64,000 nucleotides of DNA from Nitrospira sp. (GCA_031315995.1 JALDRG010000011.1:88943-152942); one strand, 5' to 3'. Positions 34,560 through 43,756 are shown, counted from the stretch's first letter. The notes: a model not told the origin generated them from the letters alone. A program made the numbers and translations.

Positions 34560-34576
34560 GCGAACAGGTTATGCGG

Positions 34577-35623
34577 TCAGCGAACGGTGAGTTCGGCCTT
34601 ATTGCGGGTGTTACGTTTGGGTTGAGTCTGCTGGGTGCTCTTCACGGCCCGAAGTTCCTTGTCCTTCGTTTCCAACTGCGTGCGCATCGACTCTAGGTCT
34701 CTCCGCAGGGCGGTGATCTTGGCGTCTTTCCTGGCCATGGCATCCTGCGCGTCCTGTAATTTCTGCATAACCTCGGTCAAGCGTTCTTCCTCGGCCGGAG
34801 AGGATTGCGCCGCAGGGGGAGCCGTGACCGATGGGTGCGGCGAAGTGAGGTTGTTGGCCGGTACCTCTTCTGCCACCGAGGCGACCACCATCCGTGGTGC
34901 CACGCTCTGGCCCAGTTGGGGGGCCGATGTCACCATTCCCGCCGTCACCGCAGGAGCCGATTCAGGATTCTTGGCAAAGAGCTTGTAGTCGATGGCGAGT
35001 GATTTGAGTGGCGGCAGGCCCTGAGTAATTGCCGGCAACGCTTGCTCGATTTGCCCCGCTGATTCGGGAGCCATGCTGACGATGCGCGCCGGTCTTCCGC
35101 TGCTGAACAGCGACGACTCGACTTTCGCCAGCGAGCCGTGGTGCTCGGTCAACGTGAAATACAACCGCTCGTTCCGAACGTAAAGGGTGCCCGCGGTGGG
35201 TTCAGAGCCTGACCCTGCCGATGAGGACAGACGGAAAGCGACCACATATTCGGGTTGCGCTTGGGACAACGCTTGGGCTAGCAGGGGAGCAAGATAGGAC
35301 GCGTCCTCATCGCTGAACACTTTCATCGGCTTGGTGCCATCCACGGGCAGACTCGACAAATCCGTGTGTGCCTCCGAGATCATGACACCCCGTAACAGGG
35401 TATCGAGGGTTGCGATGTCAATGGTGCTGGGGTGGTGAGCTTCAAATTCCCAATCGGCGACTTCTTCGAGCCGGACGGAGCCCTCTGGGTGCGTCGCGGC
35501 TGTTTGCTGAACGGAGGCGGCGGTTGATGAGCAACCTGCGGTCATGGCTCCCAACAGAGTTAACCCGAGGAGTCCGGAGTTCAGGGTCTTTGCGAGGGTA
35601 GTGCGGGAGCCGTGAATTCGCAT
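34577..35623 (-). CDS. Lipoprotein with C-terminal coiled coil
   Basis: 348 residues. The lipobox LGAMTAGC gives Cys31. The mature part contains a mixed alpha/beta region (VRLEEVADWEFEAHHPST, PEYVVAFRLSSSAGSG, GTLYVRNERLYFTLTEHHG), then a Pro/Ala-rich linker (about residues 235-275). It ends in a charged coiled coil of about 60 residues (ERLTEVMQKLQDAQDAMARK onward). No enzyme motif. Likely a periplasmic structural or binding protein. The ATG at 35623 has GGAAG upstream. Its 3' end converges with the exonuclease gene. Confidence 0.72.
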   Translation of the reverse strand: MRIHGSRTTLAKTLNSGLLGLTLLGAMTAGCSSTAASVQQTAATHPEGSVRLEEVADWEFEAHHPSTIDIATLDTLLRGVMISEAHTDLSSLPVDGTKPMKVFSDEDASYLAPLLAQALSQAQPEYVVAFRLSSSAGSGSEPTAGTLYVRNERLYFTLTEHHGSLAKVESSLFSSGRPARIVSMAPESAGQIEQALPAITQGLPPLKSLAIDYKLFAKNPESAPAVTAGMVTSAPQLGQSVAPRMVVASVAEEVPANNLTSPHPSVTAPPAAQSSPAEEERLTEVMQKLQDAQDAMARKDAKITALRRDLESMRTQLETKDKELRAVKSTQQTQPKRNTRNKAELTVR

Positions 35624-35710
35624 GAGGGTCTTCCTTCTCGACTGGTCGCTGCGCGACGAACGGGCTGGCGCGGCTTCATGACGAAGGCGCGGAGCGGCAA
35701 TACAAATCGA

Positions 35711-35842
35711 CTACCAGATTCCCAAGCCCATCATCACCACGCCGAGGGCCATCCACCCGAAGACTCCGACGGCGATCATGGTTTCCAGGCTCATACCCCG
35801 AGGGGCTTCTTCGACTCGAATCTGGGTGGTGTCTTTCTTCAT
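35711..35842 (-). CDS. 43-residue single-pass membrane protein
   Basis: The frame from the ATG at 35842 reads MKKDTTQIRVEEAPRG and ends in a membrane segment (MIAVGVFGWMALGVVMMGLG). The ribosome site is weak (GAGG about 10 bases upstream). Small one-helix proteins of this kind are often stress-related or bind larger membrane complexes. Function unknown; the clean hydrophobic tail and charged head support a real gene. Confidence 0.55.
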   Translation of the reverse strand: MKKDTTQIRVEEAPRGMSLETMIAVGVFGWMALGVVMMGLGIW

Positions 35843-36316
35843 GATGGGAGGTCCTCTGGGGCCCGGGTCGGTGGTTGATGAATCTAATGGAATGTGGTTG
35901 CCAGACTGGACCAAGCAAAGGCTATGCCCTGTTCCATGGACTTAGGGAGCAGCGGGAGACGGCTCTCAGGGGTCGACAGAGGAGCGGACTCTTACGAGTC
36001 TCGCGTGAAGGCGCGTAGCGAGCGACGCGGTCTAAGCTATTGATGTTTCAACGTCGCGATGCAACTCCATGACGAGGCAGGGGGTGATGAGCTCCCCTAG
36101 TGGACTGAAAACCGATGAAGAAGGAGAGTACGGAGCCTCCCGATTCGCTGTCAGTCTGACGGTGGTGGGCGTCTAAAAATTGGCAAGGCTTGTACAGGAC
36201 TGGGCAACAATGTTCTCGTCCGCCTGCAATGTCAGACTCGCTGTGATGGCTGTACGAGGCACATGCCGAGGCAGGAGGGGGACCGGGAAACAAATTCTGG
36301 GGAAAACAGCAATCAC
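35843..36316. other. 474-base stretch without a convincing gene
   Basis: I find no frame with family similarity here. The stretch follows the miaB stop (minus strand). A minus-strand frame at 36048-36320 is open but reads like noise. GGGG and CCCC arms around 36078-36099 could form a small hairpin. A small RNA cannot be excluded. Confidence 0.4.
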
Positions 36317-37675
36317 TCACGACAGGGTTGCACCGGCGTCATATCGTCCCATGAGGACGGCGGCGCTCCCGTCGAGGATGGTAATGGGTTGAATGCTGCC
36401 GAGGAACGCCGGGGCATCGCTTTTATTCCAAATGACGAATATGCCGGTATCGGTCCGGCCCATCCATTGATCGGAGGAGCGTTTCGAGTCGCCCTCGGCC
36501 ATCACCGGGAGGGTCTGTCCGATCAACTCTCGATTAAGGCGCGCGGTGATGGGACGTTGCAGGTCCACCAGGCGGCTGACCCGTTCGCCTTTGACCGCTT
36601 CCGGCACGTCGTCCGGGAACTTACGCGCCGCGATGGTATTCTTCCGTTCCGAGTATTTGAACACATAGGCGGAGTGGTACTGCACTTCCTGGACGATCCG
36701 ATAGGTATCCAGAAACTCCGCTTCGGTTTCCGAGCAAAAGCCACAGATGATATCGGTCGTGAGCGCGATCCCGGGATGCCGGCTGCGAATGTGCGCGGCC
36801 AGATCAAGGTACTCTGTTCGGCTGTAGGTACGATTCATGAGTTCCAAGATTCGGTCGCTGCCTGACTGCAGGGGGAGGTGGATGTGTTTGCAAATGTTCG
36901 GATGGCCCGCGACAGCGTCGAGCAGGGCAGCAGGAAAGTCTTTCGGGTGCGGAGAGGTAAAGCGGACCCGCCGGACTCCCGGAACCTCGGCCACGGCAAG
37001 GATCAGGCGGGCAAAGTCCCAGTCCTCGTACCGGTAGGAGTTCACGTTTTGCCCGAGCAACGTAATCTGCGCATGGCCGGTTTCGACCGACGCCTCCACC
37101 TCGCGCAGGATCCCCTGGGGGTCGCGTGAACGCTCGCGCCCTCGCGTATAGGGCACCACGCAGAAGCTGCAAAAGTTGTCGCAGCCGCGCATGATGGCGA
37201 TCCAGGCGTTGCTGCTACCGTCGCGCTCGGGCAGGATGTCGTCGTAGGTTTCATATTCCGACAGATCCACGGCCAATCCCCGTCGCGCGAGTCCCTGTTC
37301 CCCGGCGTGCAGCGCTTTCGTCAGCAAGCCGGGAAGTTGCCGGTATCCGTCCGGGCCCACCAACACGTCCACGAGCGGCTGTTTGTCCGTCAACTCTTCC
37401 TTGAGGTTTTGGGCCATGCAGCCGAGTACCCCGACGACCAGCGGGCGCTGTTCCTTGACGGCCTTGAGTTCGGCGAGATGTCCGTAGACTTTGTTGTGAG
37501 CATTCTCGCGAATCGCGCAGGTGTTCATGAGCATGACATCGGCATGCTCGCGATCCTCGGTGAACTCGAATCCCGCCTTTCGAAGCAACGATCGGACGAG
37601 TTCCGAATCGTATTCGTTCATCTGGCAGCCGAAGGTTTCGATATGGACGGTATGGGGCTTATTGGGCTGTGTCAT
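36317..37675 (-). CDS. miaB: tRNA methylthiotransferase MiaB
   Basis: 452 residues. It adds a methylthio group to N6-isopentenyladenosine at position 37 of tRNAs. The N-terminal UPF0004 domain has TFGCQMNEYDSE, NTCAIRENA and GVLGCMAQ, supplying three cysteines for the auxiliary cluster. The radical SAM cysteines are in GCDNFCSFCVVPYTRGRE, and the C-terminal TRAM domain follows (LIGQTLPVMAEGDSK). The start codon overlaps the mtaB stop by four bases, so both tRNA methylthiolation enzymes are probably made from one transcript. Confidence 0.94.
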   Translation of the reverse strand: MTQPNKPHTVHIETFGCQMNEYDSELVRSLLRKAGFEFTEDREHADVMLMNTCAIRENAHNKVYGHLAELKAVKEQRPLVVGVLGCMAQNLKEELTDKQPLVDVLVGPDGYRQLPGLLTKALHAGEQGLARRGLAVDLSEYETYDDILPERDGSSNAWIAIMRGCDNFCSFCVVPYTRGRERSRDPQGILREVEASVETGHAQITLLGQNVNSYRYEDWDFARLILAVAEVPGVRRVRFTSPHPKDFPAALLDAVAGHPNICKHIHLPLQSGSDRILELMNRTYSRTEYLDLAAHIRSRHPGIALTTDIICGFCSETEAEFLDTYRIVQEVQYHSAYVFKYSERKNTIAARKFPDDVPEAVKGERVSRLVDLQRPITARLNRELIGQTLPVMAEGDSKRSSDQWMGRTDTGIFVIWNKSDAPAFLGSIQPITILDGSAAVLMGRYDAGATLS

Positions 37676-39015
37676 AAGAGGGGCCTATATGAGCGAGTGT
37701 CGGGTGGAGTGACCAGGTGGCCATAGGCCAGCCCGTCCATGATCCCGGTGACGGTGACATCGTGCATGGCACCGGCTGAGACCGAGTCGACTGCCACAGC
37801 CACACGGGTAAAGTTCGCCGTGGTACCGGTGCGAAACCCGTCGCGTTCTCCTTGTTCGAAGAGGACGGAGACGGTGCGGCCGATCTGTTGCTGGTAAAAG
37901 GTCAACGTCTTCGCGCGGGACAGTTCCGCAAGAGTCCTGCTTCGTTGCCGGATGACGGCAGGCGGAATCCGATCCTCCAGGCGCAGGGCGGCCGTACCTG
38001 GTCGGGACGAATAGCTGAATACGTGGAAGTAAGAAAAAGGGAGTCTCTCGGCGGTCCGGACCGTGTTCGCAAAGGCGTGCTCGTCTTCGCCGGGAAACCC
38101 GACCATGAGATCGGTTCCCAATCCGAGATCCGGCATCAGCGCTCGGGCCTGTTCGACCAGCTCCTCATACTCCTGGAGGTCATAGCGTCTGTTCATGGAC
38201 TTCAAGATCCCGTCATCGCCGCTTTGTAAGGGCAGGTGCAGGTAATGACAAAGTTTTGTCGAGGCGGCCATGTGTTCAAGCAACGAGGTGGGGACCGTCG
38301 TGGGTTCGATCGAGGAAATCCTGATCCGGGTGACGTCGGGAATCGCATCGAGTTCCCGGAGAAGCTCAACCAGCCCGAGGCCTCCATGGGAGTATCGGCC
38401 GATGTTCACGCCGGTGAGGACCAATTCTCGATAGCCGTGAGCTGCGAGTTCACGGGCTTCCCGCAACACATCGTCGGCGGTGCGGCTGCGCTCCCGCCCG
38501 CGGGCGAAGGGGATCAGGCAAAAACTGCACATGAAATCGCATCCGTCTTGGATCTTCAGCAGGGCGCGGGTCGAGTCGGAATAGGCGGTGCCGGGCAACA
38601 CAAAGTCTTCTCGATCGATGGTGCGACTATGACGGAGTTCCGGCTCCGGCTGTTTCCGGAGGTTGGCCGGGGCAGGGAGATAGTCCGGGAGATTCATTTT
38701 GAACTGTGTGCCGACGATCAGGTCGATGCCGGGAACATTCTGCAGTTGCGAGGCACCGGTCTGGGCATAACAACCCGTGACCGCGACGAAGGCGTGCGGC
38801 GAGTGGCGCAATGTTTTGCGCACGGCATACCGGCAATCTTTTTCGGCGTTCTCCGTGACAGAGCAGGTGTTTAAGACGAGGAGGTCTGTCTCCTTGCCGA
38901 ATTCCACCAACTGATAACCTTGGCGTGCCAGGGTATCGGCCAGCATGGAGGTTTCAGATTGGCTGAGGCGACAACCCAAGGTATGCAGAGATGCGCGTGG
39001 CGTGCTGGTCGACAT
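37672..39015 (-). CDS. mtaB: tRNA t6A methylthiotransferase MtaB
   Basis: 447 residues. MtaB adds methylthio to t6A at tRNA position 37. HTLGCRLSQSETSML, NTCSVTENAEKDCRY and VAVTGCYAQTG carry the auxiliary-cluster cysteines, and GCDFMCSFCLIPFARGRE carries the radical SAM cysteines. CRLSQSE and SVTENAEKDCRY separate it from MiaB (CQMNEYD, AIRENA). A TATAAT element ends nine bases upstream of the ATG, so the message may be leaderless. The stop overlaps miaB by four bases. Confidence 0.9.
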   Translation of the reverse strand: MSTSTPRASLHTLGCRLSQSETSMLADTLARQGYQLVEFGKETDLLVLNTCSVTENAEKDCRYAVRKTLRHSPHAFVAVTGCYAQTGASQLQNVPGIDLIVGTQFKMNLPDYLPAPANLRKQPEPELRHSRTIDREDFVLPGTAYSDSTRALLKIQDGCDFMCSFCLIPFARGRERSRTADDVLREARELAAHGYRELVLTGVNIGRYSHGGLGLVELLRELDAIPDVTRIRISSIEPTTVPTSLLEHMAASTKLCHYLHLPLQSGDDGILKSMNRRYDLQEYEELVEQARALMPDLGLGTDLMVGFPGEDEHAFANTVRTAERLPFSYFHVFSYSSRPGTAALRLEDRIPPAVIRQRSRTLAELSRAKTLTFYQQQIGRTVSVLFEQGERDGFRTGTTANFTRVAVAVDSVSAGAMHDVTVTGIMDGLAYGHLVTPPDTRSYRPLL

Positions 39016-39023
39016 CGTGTGCG

Positions 39024-39053
39024 ATTATAAGAGGGCACGCCTTCGATCGGCAA
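39024..39053 (-). promoter_or_regulatory. mtaB promoter, implies leaderless transcript
   Basis: On the minus strand TATAAT (39029-39024) is preceded, 18 bases away, by TTGCCG. A start site six to eight bases after the -10 falls on or next to the ATG at 39015, leaving no room for a Shine-Dalgarno. The next upstream gene is divergent, so the promoter must serve mtaB-miaB. Confidence 0.55.
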
Positions 39054-39159
39054 GGTGACGGTGGCGCGAAAAAGTCAGTCGAGCGCTTGAATGAGGTATA
39101 TCTGGATGGTAGCATAAACGAAATTTCCTAAACCATGGCGTCGGTCGGATCCCTGAACC

Positions 39160-39567
39160 ATGAAGAATCTTCGCATTGCCGCCAGTCTGCTTCTCGCGTT
39201 GATCCTGTTTCTTCCGGCTACTCCCGCTTGGCCATTGGAACCGCTTCCCCTCGAACCGGACCTGAACAGCCGTTTGGACGAATTATACGACCATGAATCG
39301 CGCTTATTCATCATGCTGTATTCGCTGCATGGCGATGGAAAGGTCGATTACATCACGGGTCGTCTCGTCCAGGACTACACGAGGAGTAACTATGGGAATC
39401 CGGTCTACTACACCGAGCAGTTCCCGTTGTTCTATTGGTGGGACCACACGATGTTTAACGATCCGGATCAGGACGGCGTGAATGGGAACGAACAGGTCTA
39501 CCAGGAAAACATTGAGTTCGATGTCGCGCGGTACAAACCCTGCCTTTTTAACGGACAGCCCTGCTGA
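39160..39567 (+). CDS. Exported protein with EF-hand-like motif
   Basis: 135 residues with a signal peptide (MKNLRIAASLLLALILFLPA, cleaved near TPAWP). The mature part has MLYSLHGDGKVDYITGRLV and NDPDQDGVNGNEQVYQEN, each with spaced Asp and Asn residues as in EF-hand-like calcium loops. Two cysteines lie at the extreme C-terminus (PCLFNGQPC). Family not recognised. Confidence 0.7.
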   Translation: MKNLRIAASLLLALILFLPATPAWPLEPLPLEPDLNSRLDELYDHESRLFIMLYSLHGDGKVDYITGRLVQDYTRSNYGNPVYYTEQFPLFYWWDHTMFNDPDQDGVNGNEQVYQENIEFDVARYKPCLFNGQPC

Positions 39568-39670
39568 TTTCGGACCACCTGTGAGAAGGCTTCAACCCGT
39601 CCGTTATATCTCGTGACGCGTATCTCGTGTGCGGACTGTGCCCTTCCCCCTTCGTCTCTTCCGTCGTTCG

Positions 39671-40534
39671 TTACTCAAATATCAACACCTGACTGGAGGC
39701 TCGATGCAGCACGGCATGGGAGACGCTGCCCAAGACGAACCGTGCGATGCCTTGCCTGGCGCGTGAGCCCATCATGATCAGGTCTACCCCCATTTTTTCC
39801 GCCTCCTGAAGAATCATCGCCACGGGAGGCCCCAGCACACTGGCACTGTGGGTGGTATACCCAATCGTTTGAAGCTCGGTTGCCACGCCGTCCACGAAGT
39901 CGCGGGCATGTTGCAGGGCCTGCGCCTCCAACTTTTGGGCCGCCGTGTCATCCACCGGCCAAGGGGGACGGGTCGACGGCAGCACCGTCAGCAAATTGAT
40001 GGTCACCGGGTCATGGAAGGGGCGCTCCCGGAGAAAACGGAGAGCCGCTTCAGCGTCCGATCGCCCCTCCAATGGCAGTAATACCTGTTTCAGATCACGA
40101 AGCGAGCCTTGGAGGATCAGTTTGGCGCAAGAGGCCAGGCTCAATACACGATGGGAGACGCTGCCAAATAGTCGTTCTTTCACCGGCCCCAGGCCTCTCG
40201 CCCCCATGACGATGAGATCCGCATGTCGGGTCTCCGCCGTTCTCACGATGACCTCAGCCGGGGAACCCACAGCCAGCTCCTTGGTAACCGGCCCGCTGTG
40301 CGGAGGGAGGAGAGAATGAATCCGAGTCAGCAAGCGCTCGCCGTCTTCCTTCATACTGCGCTCCAATTGCGCATAGAGTTCCTGCGCCACCTCGGGCACC
40401 ATCATGGGGTAGGCCGGTCGCGGAGCGTCGACGACGTGGAGCAGCGTCAGCTCATCCGCGCGACGCAGGTGCGTCAGCGCCCGGACGGCTTCATAGGAAT
40501 GGTCGGAGCCATCGACGGCCAAGAGGATGTTCAT
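39671..40534 (-). CDS. Tandem-domain universal stress protein
   Basis: 287 residues: two UspA domains of about 140. Each has the ATP-binding glycine motif, GARGLGPVKERLFGSVSHRV in the first and GSRARQGIARFVLGSVSHAV in the second. MNILLAVDGSDHSYEAV starts the first and LKQVLLPLEGRSDAEAAL the second. Usp proteins bind ATP and support survival in stress or starvation. The start overlaps the hydrolase stop by four bases, so these two genes are translationally coupled. Confidence 0.9.
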   Translation of the reverse strand: MNILLAVDGSDHSYEAVRALTHLRRADELTLLHVVDAPRPAYPMMVPEVAQELYAQLERSMKEDGERLLTRIHSLLPPHSGPVTKELAVGSPAEVIVRTAETRHADLIVMGARGLGPVKERLFGSVSHRVLSLASCAKLILQGSLRDLKQVLLPLEGRSDAEAALRFLRERPFHDPVTINLLTVLPSTRPPWPVDDTAAQKLEAQALQHARDFVDGVATELQTIGYTTHSASVLGPPVAMILQEAEKMGVDLIMMGSRARQGIARFVLGSVSHAVLHRASSQVLIFE

Positions 40535-41214
40535 GACAGGGACTCCTTTGTTGCGTGTGGTGCCGGGTGGAGATAGCGTTGAAACCAGCGGAGGGCCTCC
40601 TGGGCAACCTGCTCCAGCGTTCCCGGTTCCTCAAACAGATGACTGGCCCTCGGGACAATCATCAAATGCTTTGGACAGGTCAGTTGCGCGAACGCCTCCT
40701 GATTCATCCCGATCACGGGACCGTCATCTCCCCCGACCAGCAGTAACGTCGGCGCGGTGACACGACTCAAATAGAGGCCTGCCAAGTCAGGCCGTCCGCC
40801 GCGCGAAACGACCGCGCCGACCGCCTCAGGCTTGCGCGCTGCCGCTTGCAGCGCCGCGCCGGCTCCCGTGCTGGCACCGAAGTAACCGGCCTGTAGTGCG
40901 ACCGTCGGAGGATGTGTGTGCAGCCAGGTTTCAGCGAGCAGCAACCGATCCGCCAAGAGGTCAATGTCGAAGACCTTTCGGCGGTCGTCCGCTTCCTCCG
41001 AAGTGAGAAGATCCAACAGCAATGTCGCGAACCCTCCTGCTTCCAGATGACGGGCTACGAACTGGTTGCGTGGACTGAAGCGCCCGCTGCCGCTCCCATG
41101 GGCGAAGAGGATGACGCCCTTGGGGCGTTCCGGTAGACCCAGGAGTCCATCGAGCAGGACTCCATCACCGCTGATTCGTATCTGAAAGATCGTTTCGATT
41201 CCCATGCTGGACAT
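40531..41214 (-). CDS. Dienelactone-hydrolase-like alpha/beta hydrolase
   Basis: 227 residues. The nucleophile elbow GYFGASTGAGAAL carries the catalytic serine, VVSRGGRPDL and TLLLVGGDDGPVIGMNQ supply the acid, and RASHLFEEPG the histidine. GVILFAHGSGSGRFSPR is the oxyanion-hole strand. Enzymes of this small family hydrolyse esters or lactones; substrate unknown. Near-identical arrangements with Usp genes occur in bacteria, so a stress role is inferred. The two possible ATGs (MSSMG or the internal MG) give nearly the same protein. Confidence 0.82.
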   Translation of the reverse strand: MSSMGIETIFQIRISGDGVLLDGLLGLPERPKGVILFAHGSGSGRFSPRNQFVARHLEAGGFATLLLDLLTSEEADDRRKVFDIDLLADRLLLAETWLHTHPPTVALQAGYFGASTGAGAALQAAARKPEAVGAVVSRGGRPDLAGLYLSRVTAPTLLLVGGDDGPVIGMNQEAFAQLTCPKHLMIVPRASHLFEEPGTLEQVAQEALRWFQRYLHPAPHATKESLS

Positions 41215-41383
41215 ACCGCAGGCGCGGCCCTCGGTGGTCGACCCATTTATTGCAGAATGGTACTCAAGATTCCCACATCGATCCCGAGACTCTGAATGTC
41301 TTGCGCGACCGTGGCCACAGGCCCGCTGTCCAAGGCTCAGTCGGCGCCGGGTCCGGCTGTGATATCCACCGGTTTGTCGCTGG

Positions 41384-41479
41384 TCAGTGACAGTCCGTCG
41401 GACAGAAGAAGATCAGATACAGTGCGACCGCGATTCCGACCAGCACCGCTCCGAGCAACAGCCACTGTGTTCGCGACAT
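41384..41479 (-). CDS. 31-residue single-pass membrane peptide
   Basis: The frame from the ATG at 41479 (AAAGGAACCACC upstream) reads MSRTQWLLLGAVLVGIAVAL, then YLIFFCPTDCH and stop. It is one hydrophobic helix with a Cys-Pro-Thr-Asp-Cys tail (CPTDC) that could bind metal or form a disulfide outside the membrane. Small size and the good ribosome site make it a likely real gene. No function assigned. Confidence 0.55.
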   Translation of the reverse strand: MSRTQWLLLGAVLVGIAVALYLIFFCPTDCH

Positions 41480-41847
41480 GGTGGTTCCTTTGACTCACTC
41501 GTTGAGCAAGAGGGGTGCCATCCGTGATCGCGTCTTGATGGCGCTTGCGTAGATCATGGCGTACATGAACGCGTCTGCAGTGAATCGTCTCTGGGAAATG
41601 TTCGAACCGGCGGTCGCTGTCGATGGATTTCTGTCTTTCCGATCTGTGGCGTTCCGCTACAGGATGATGTGCGTGGCTGTAGCAGGACACCACCCCGAGG
41701 GCCATGGAGCAGCCGGCCTCTGGCTGAGGTCATAAGGAAAACCGGCATTCTTGACCATTCGTTATCGGACGGCCGTTTTCGTCGATGGCATCGGCCTTGC
41801 TGATGTGATGTATGAAGAGGTAAGACGAAGCGTTGAGCGGAGGTGTG
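41480..41847. other. 368-base stretch without a gene
   Basis: The stretch lies between the 31-residue peptide (minus) and the Usp gene (plus). Frames are short and show no similarity, and no repeat stands out. It should contain both divergent promoters; I do not see a clear -35/-10 pair. Confidence 0.45.
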
Positions 41848-42348
41848 ATGGTCGATCGTCTGTTCACCAAGATCCTTGTGCCGGTGGATTTTTCTCCCTG
41901 TTCAGAAGAGGCCTTCCGGATTGCCCTCTCGTTCGCGAAATTGTATCAAGCCGAGGTGCTCCTATTGCACGTCGTCGATACGAGAAGTTTGGACGCGCTG
42001 AATCGATTGGGGTTGGCGCCTGCCTCCGAAGGCGCGAAACAGAAGAAGCAGCTGCATCATTTTGCCCGCTTGAATGCCCGCCAAATGCTCGCCCGTGAGG
42101 AGGTCAAGGGAGTGGCGATTCGGAGGTTGCTTGCAGACGGAAGTCCCTTCGAAGAAATTGCGCGCACCGCTCGGGTGGAAGGGGTTGATTTGGTCGTGAT
42201 GGGAAGTTATGGAGGAACGATCGGCGGCGTCGACAAAATTTTCTTCGGCAGCACGGCGGAGAAGGTCGTCCGGACGGCTGGTTGTCCGGTTCTGACGGTT
42301 CCGCTGCCTACGAAACGGGGTAAAACACGAACCGGGAAGAGCGTGTAA
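41848..42348 (+). CDS. Single-domain universal stress protein
   Basis: 166 residues from the ATG at 41848 (GCGGAGG upstream). KILVPVDFSPCSEEAFRIAL opens the domain, and GSYGGTIGGVDKIFFGSTAEKVV is the ATP-binding loop. An insertion with basic residues (SEGAKQKKQLHHFARLNA) lies in the middle. It is followed by a cupredoxin and a tandem Usp, with 11-base and three-base gaps, in one operon. Confidence 0.88.
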   Translation: MVDRLFTKILVPVDFSPCSEEAFRIALSFAKLYQAEVLLLHVVDTRSLDALNRLGLAPASEGAKQKKQLHHFARLNARQMLAREEVKGVAIRRLLADGSPFEEIARTARVEGVDLVVMGSYGGTIGGVDKIFFGSTAEKVVRTAGCPVLTVPLPTKRGKTRTGKSV

Positions 42349-42359
42349 AGGAGGTCAGT

Positions 42360-42788
42360 ATGGGTGTGAAGCGGCGGGCGGCGGTTCTCAGCGGAAGACG
42401 AGTATGGTTGGCGGCCTGTTTCGTGTTGGCCTTTTGCTCGCAGGGCGGGGCGCAAGCGGAGCAGCGGATCGAAGTGACGATCAAGGATTTCACCTTTGTC
42501 ACCAAACAAGCCCCGCTCCGTCTGGGGGTGGCGACGGTCATCGCCATCACCAATCAGGATCAGGAGCGCCACGACTTTGGAACGACCATGTTCGACGGCA
42601 TTCCGACGCGCGTCGAATCCGGCGGCATCGTGTCTTACGGCAAAAGCATCGGCGGATTGTTTTTGGATGCAAAGAAGGAGGCGGTCATTCGATTCACCAT
42701 GGAACGGCCGGGTCGACATGAATTCCGCTGCTCCATCCATCCGAACATGAAAGGCGAACTCCTGCTTGTGAACGTGGAGGCGGTCTAA
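42360..42788 (+). CDS. Periplasmic cupredoxin-like protein
   Basis: 142 residues with a signal peptide (about 1-33). The mature part is a single cupredoxin domain (TIKDFTFVTKQAPLRLGVAT). A complete type 1 copper site is visible: His71 (ERHDF), then Cys124, His127 and Met130 in EFRCSIHPNM. It should be a small blue copper electron carrier or copper-binding protein. Its position between two Usp genes in an operon is unusual and suggests a stress-linked redox role. ATG has AAAGGAGG upstream. Confidence 0.85.
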   Translation: MGVKRRAAVLSGRRVWLAACFVLAFCSQGGAQAEQRIEVTIKDFTFVTKQAPLRLGVATVIAITNQDQERHDFGTTMFDGIPTRVESGGIVSYGKSIGGLFLDAKKEAVIRFTMERPGRHEFRCSIHPNMKGELLLVNVEAV

Positions 42789-42791
42789 GTC

Positions 42792-43745
42792 ATGGCCCTG
42801 ATCAAGCGAGTGCTCTTTGCCACGGATTTCTCGGCCTGTGCGAATCGAGCAATGGGGTATGCCGTAGCCATGGCGTCGGCGTGGAAGGCCGACCTTTGTG
42901 TGATGACGGTCCTCGAGTTCTATCCGGGAATGGATCCGGACTATACGGTCAATAAGATGTATCTGGATCACTTGCGGGAGGAGGCCAGTCGTCAGTTGGC
43001 GGCTGTGGAGGCCCGAGCCAAAGCGGCCGGACAGCCGGTCACGATGCGGATCGAAACCGGCATCCCGAGTCAGGTTGTCGAGACGGTCGCACAAACCATC
43101 AAAGCGGACTTGCTGGTGGTCGGAACCCATGGACGCACAGGGCTGGATCATGTCCTGATCGGCAGTACGGCGGAGCGGGTGGTGCGCACGGCACCCTGTC
43201 CGGTCCTGACGGTGAAGGCCGAGCAGGGCGGCCCGGCGGCGGCCGGGATTCTCAACATCAAGAGGATCGTGGTTCCAATCGACCTGTCCAGTTGTTCGCT
43301 CGATGCATTGGAGTATGCCGTGCAGTTTGCCAGACCCCTCGGGGCCTCTCTCACGATCCTTCATGTCCTGGAACCGGTCGCCTACGGATTGGATTTTAGT
43401 TTGAGCCATGCCAAGGAATGGAAGCAGCAACGGGAATATTTGGAGAAACGCCTGAGCGTGCTGGCGGCCTGTCTGCATGCGCAGGGCATGCAAGCCGAGT
43501 ATGTCCTCAAACCAGGACTGCCGGCCGATTCGATCGCCTCCTACCTGACTCAGCAGAGCTACGATCTGATGATTATGGGGACGCATGGACGGCGGGGGCT
43601 GTCCCATGTCCTTGTCGGCAGCGTTGCGGGCGTCATGCTCCGTCATGCACCCTGTCCGGTCCTCACGGTGCGTCAATTCGATTTCGGGGCGGACTATCAA
43701 CGTGTCACGCCCCTTGGGGACCCGTCAGCGCTCGGTAAACCGTAA
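42792..43745 (+). CDS. Tandem-domain universal stress protein
   Basis: 317 residues: two UspA domains. The ATP loops are GTHGRTGLDHVLIGSTAERVV (quoted in part) and GTHGRRGLSHVLVGSVAG. VLFATDFSACANRAMGYAVA and IVVPIDLSSCSLDALEYAVQ open the domains. It follows the cupredoxin by three bases, so translation may be coupled. Both halves retain the residues for ATP binding. Confidence 0.9.
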   Translation: MALIKRVLFATDFSACANRAMGYAVAMASAWKADLCVMTVLEFYPGMDPDYTVNKMYLDHLREEASRQLAAVEARAKAAGQPVTMRIETGIPSQVVETVAQTIKADLLVVGTHGRTGLDHVLIGSTAERVVRTAPCPVLTVKAEQGGPAAAGILNIKRIVVPIDLSSCSLDALEYAVQFARPLGASLTILHVLEPVAYGLDFSLSHAKEWKQQREYLEKRLSVLAACLHAQGMQAEYVLKPGLPADSIASYLTQQSYDLMIMGTHGRRGLSHVLVGSVAGVMLRHAPCPVLTVRQFDFGADYQRVTPLGDPSALGKP

Positions 43746-43756
43746 AGGAGTCTTCC

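Noticed and set aside
36048..36320. Minus-strand 90-codon frame after miaB
   Set aside because: Low-complexity, no family, overlaps the miaB 3' end.
41337..41705. Minus-strand 122-codon frame
   Set aside because: Overlaps a better supported 31-residue peptide frame and shows Arg/His-rich noise.
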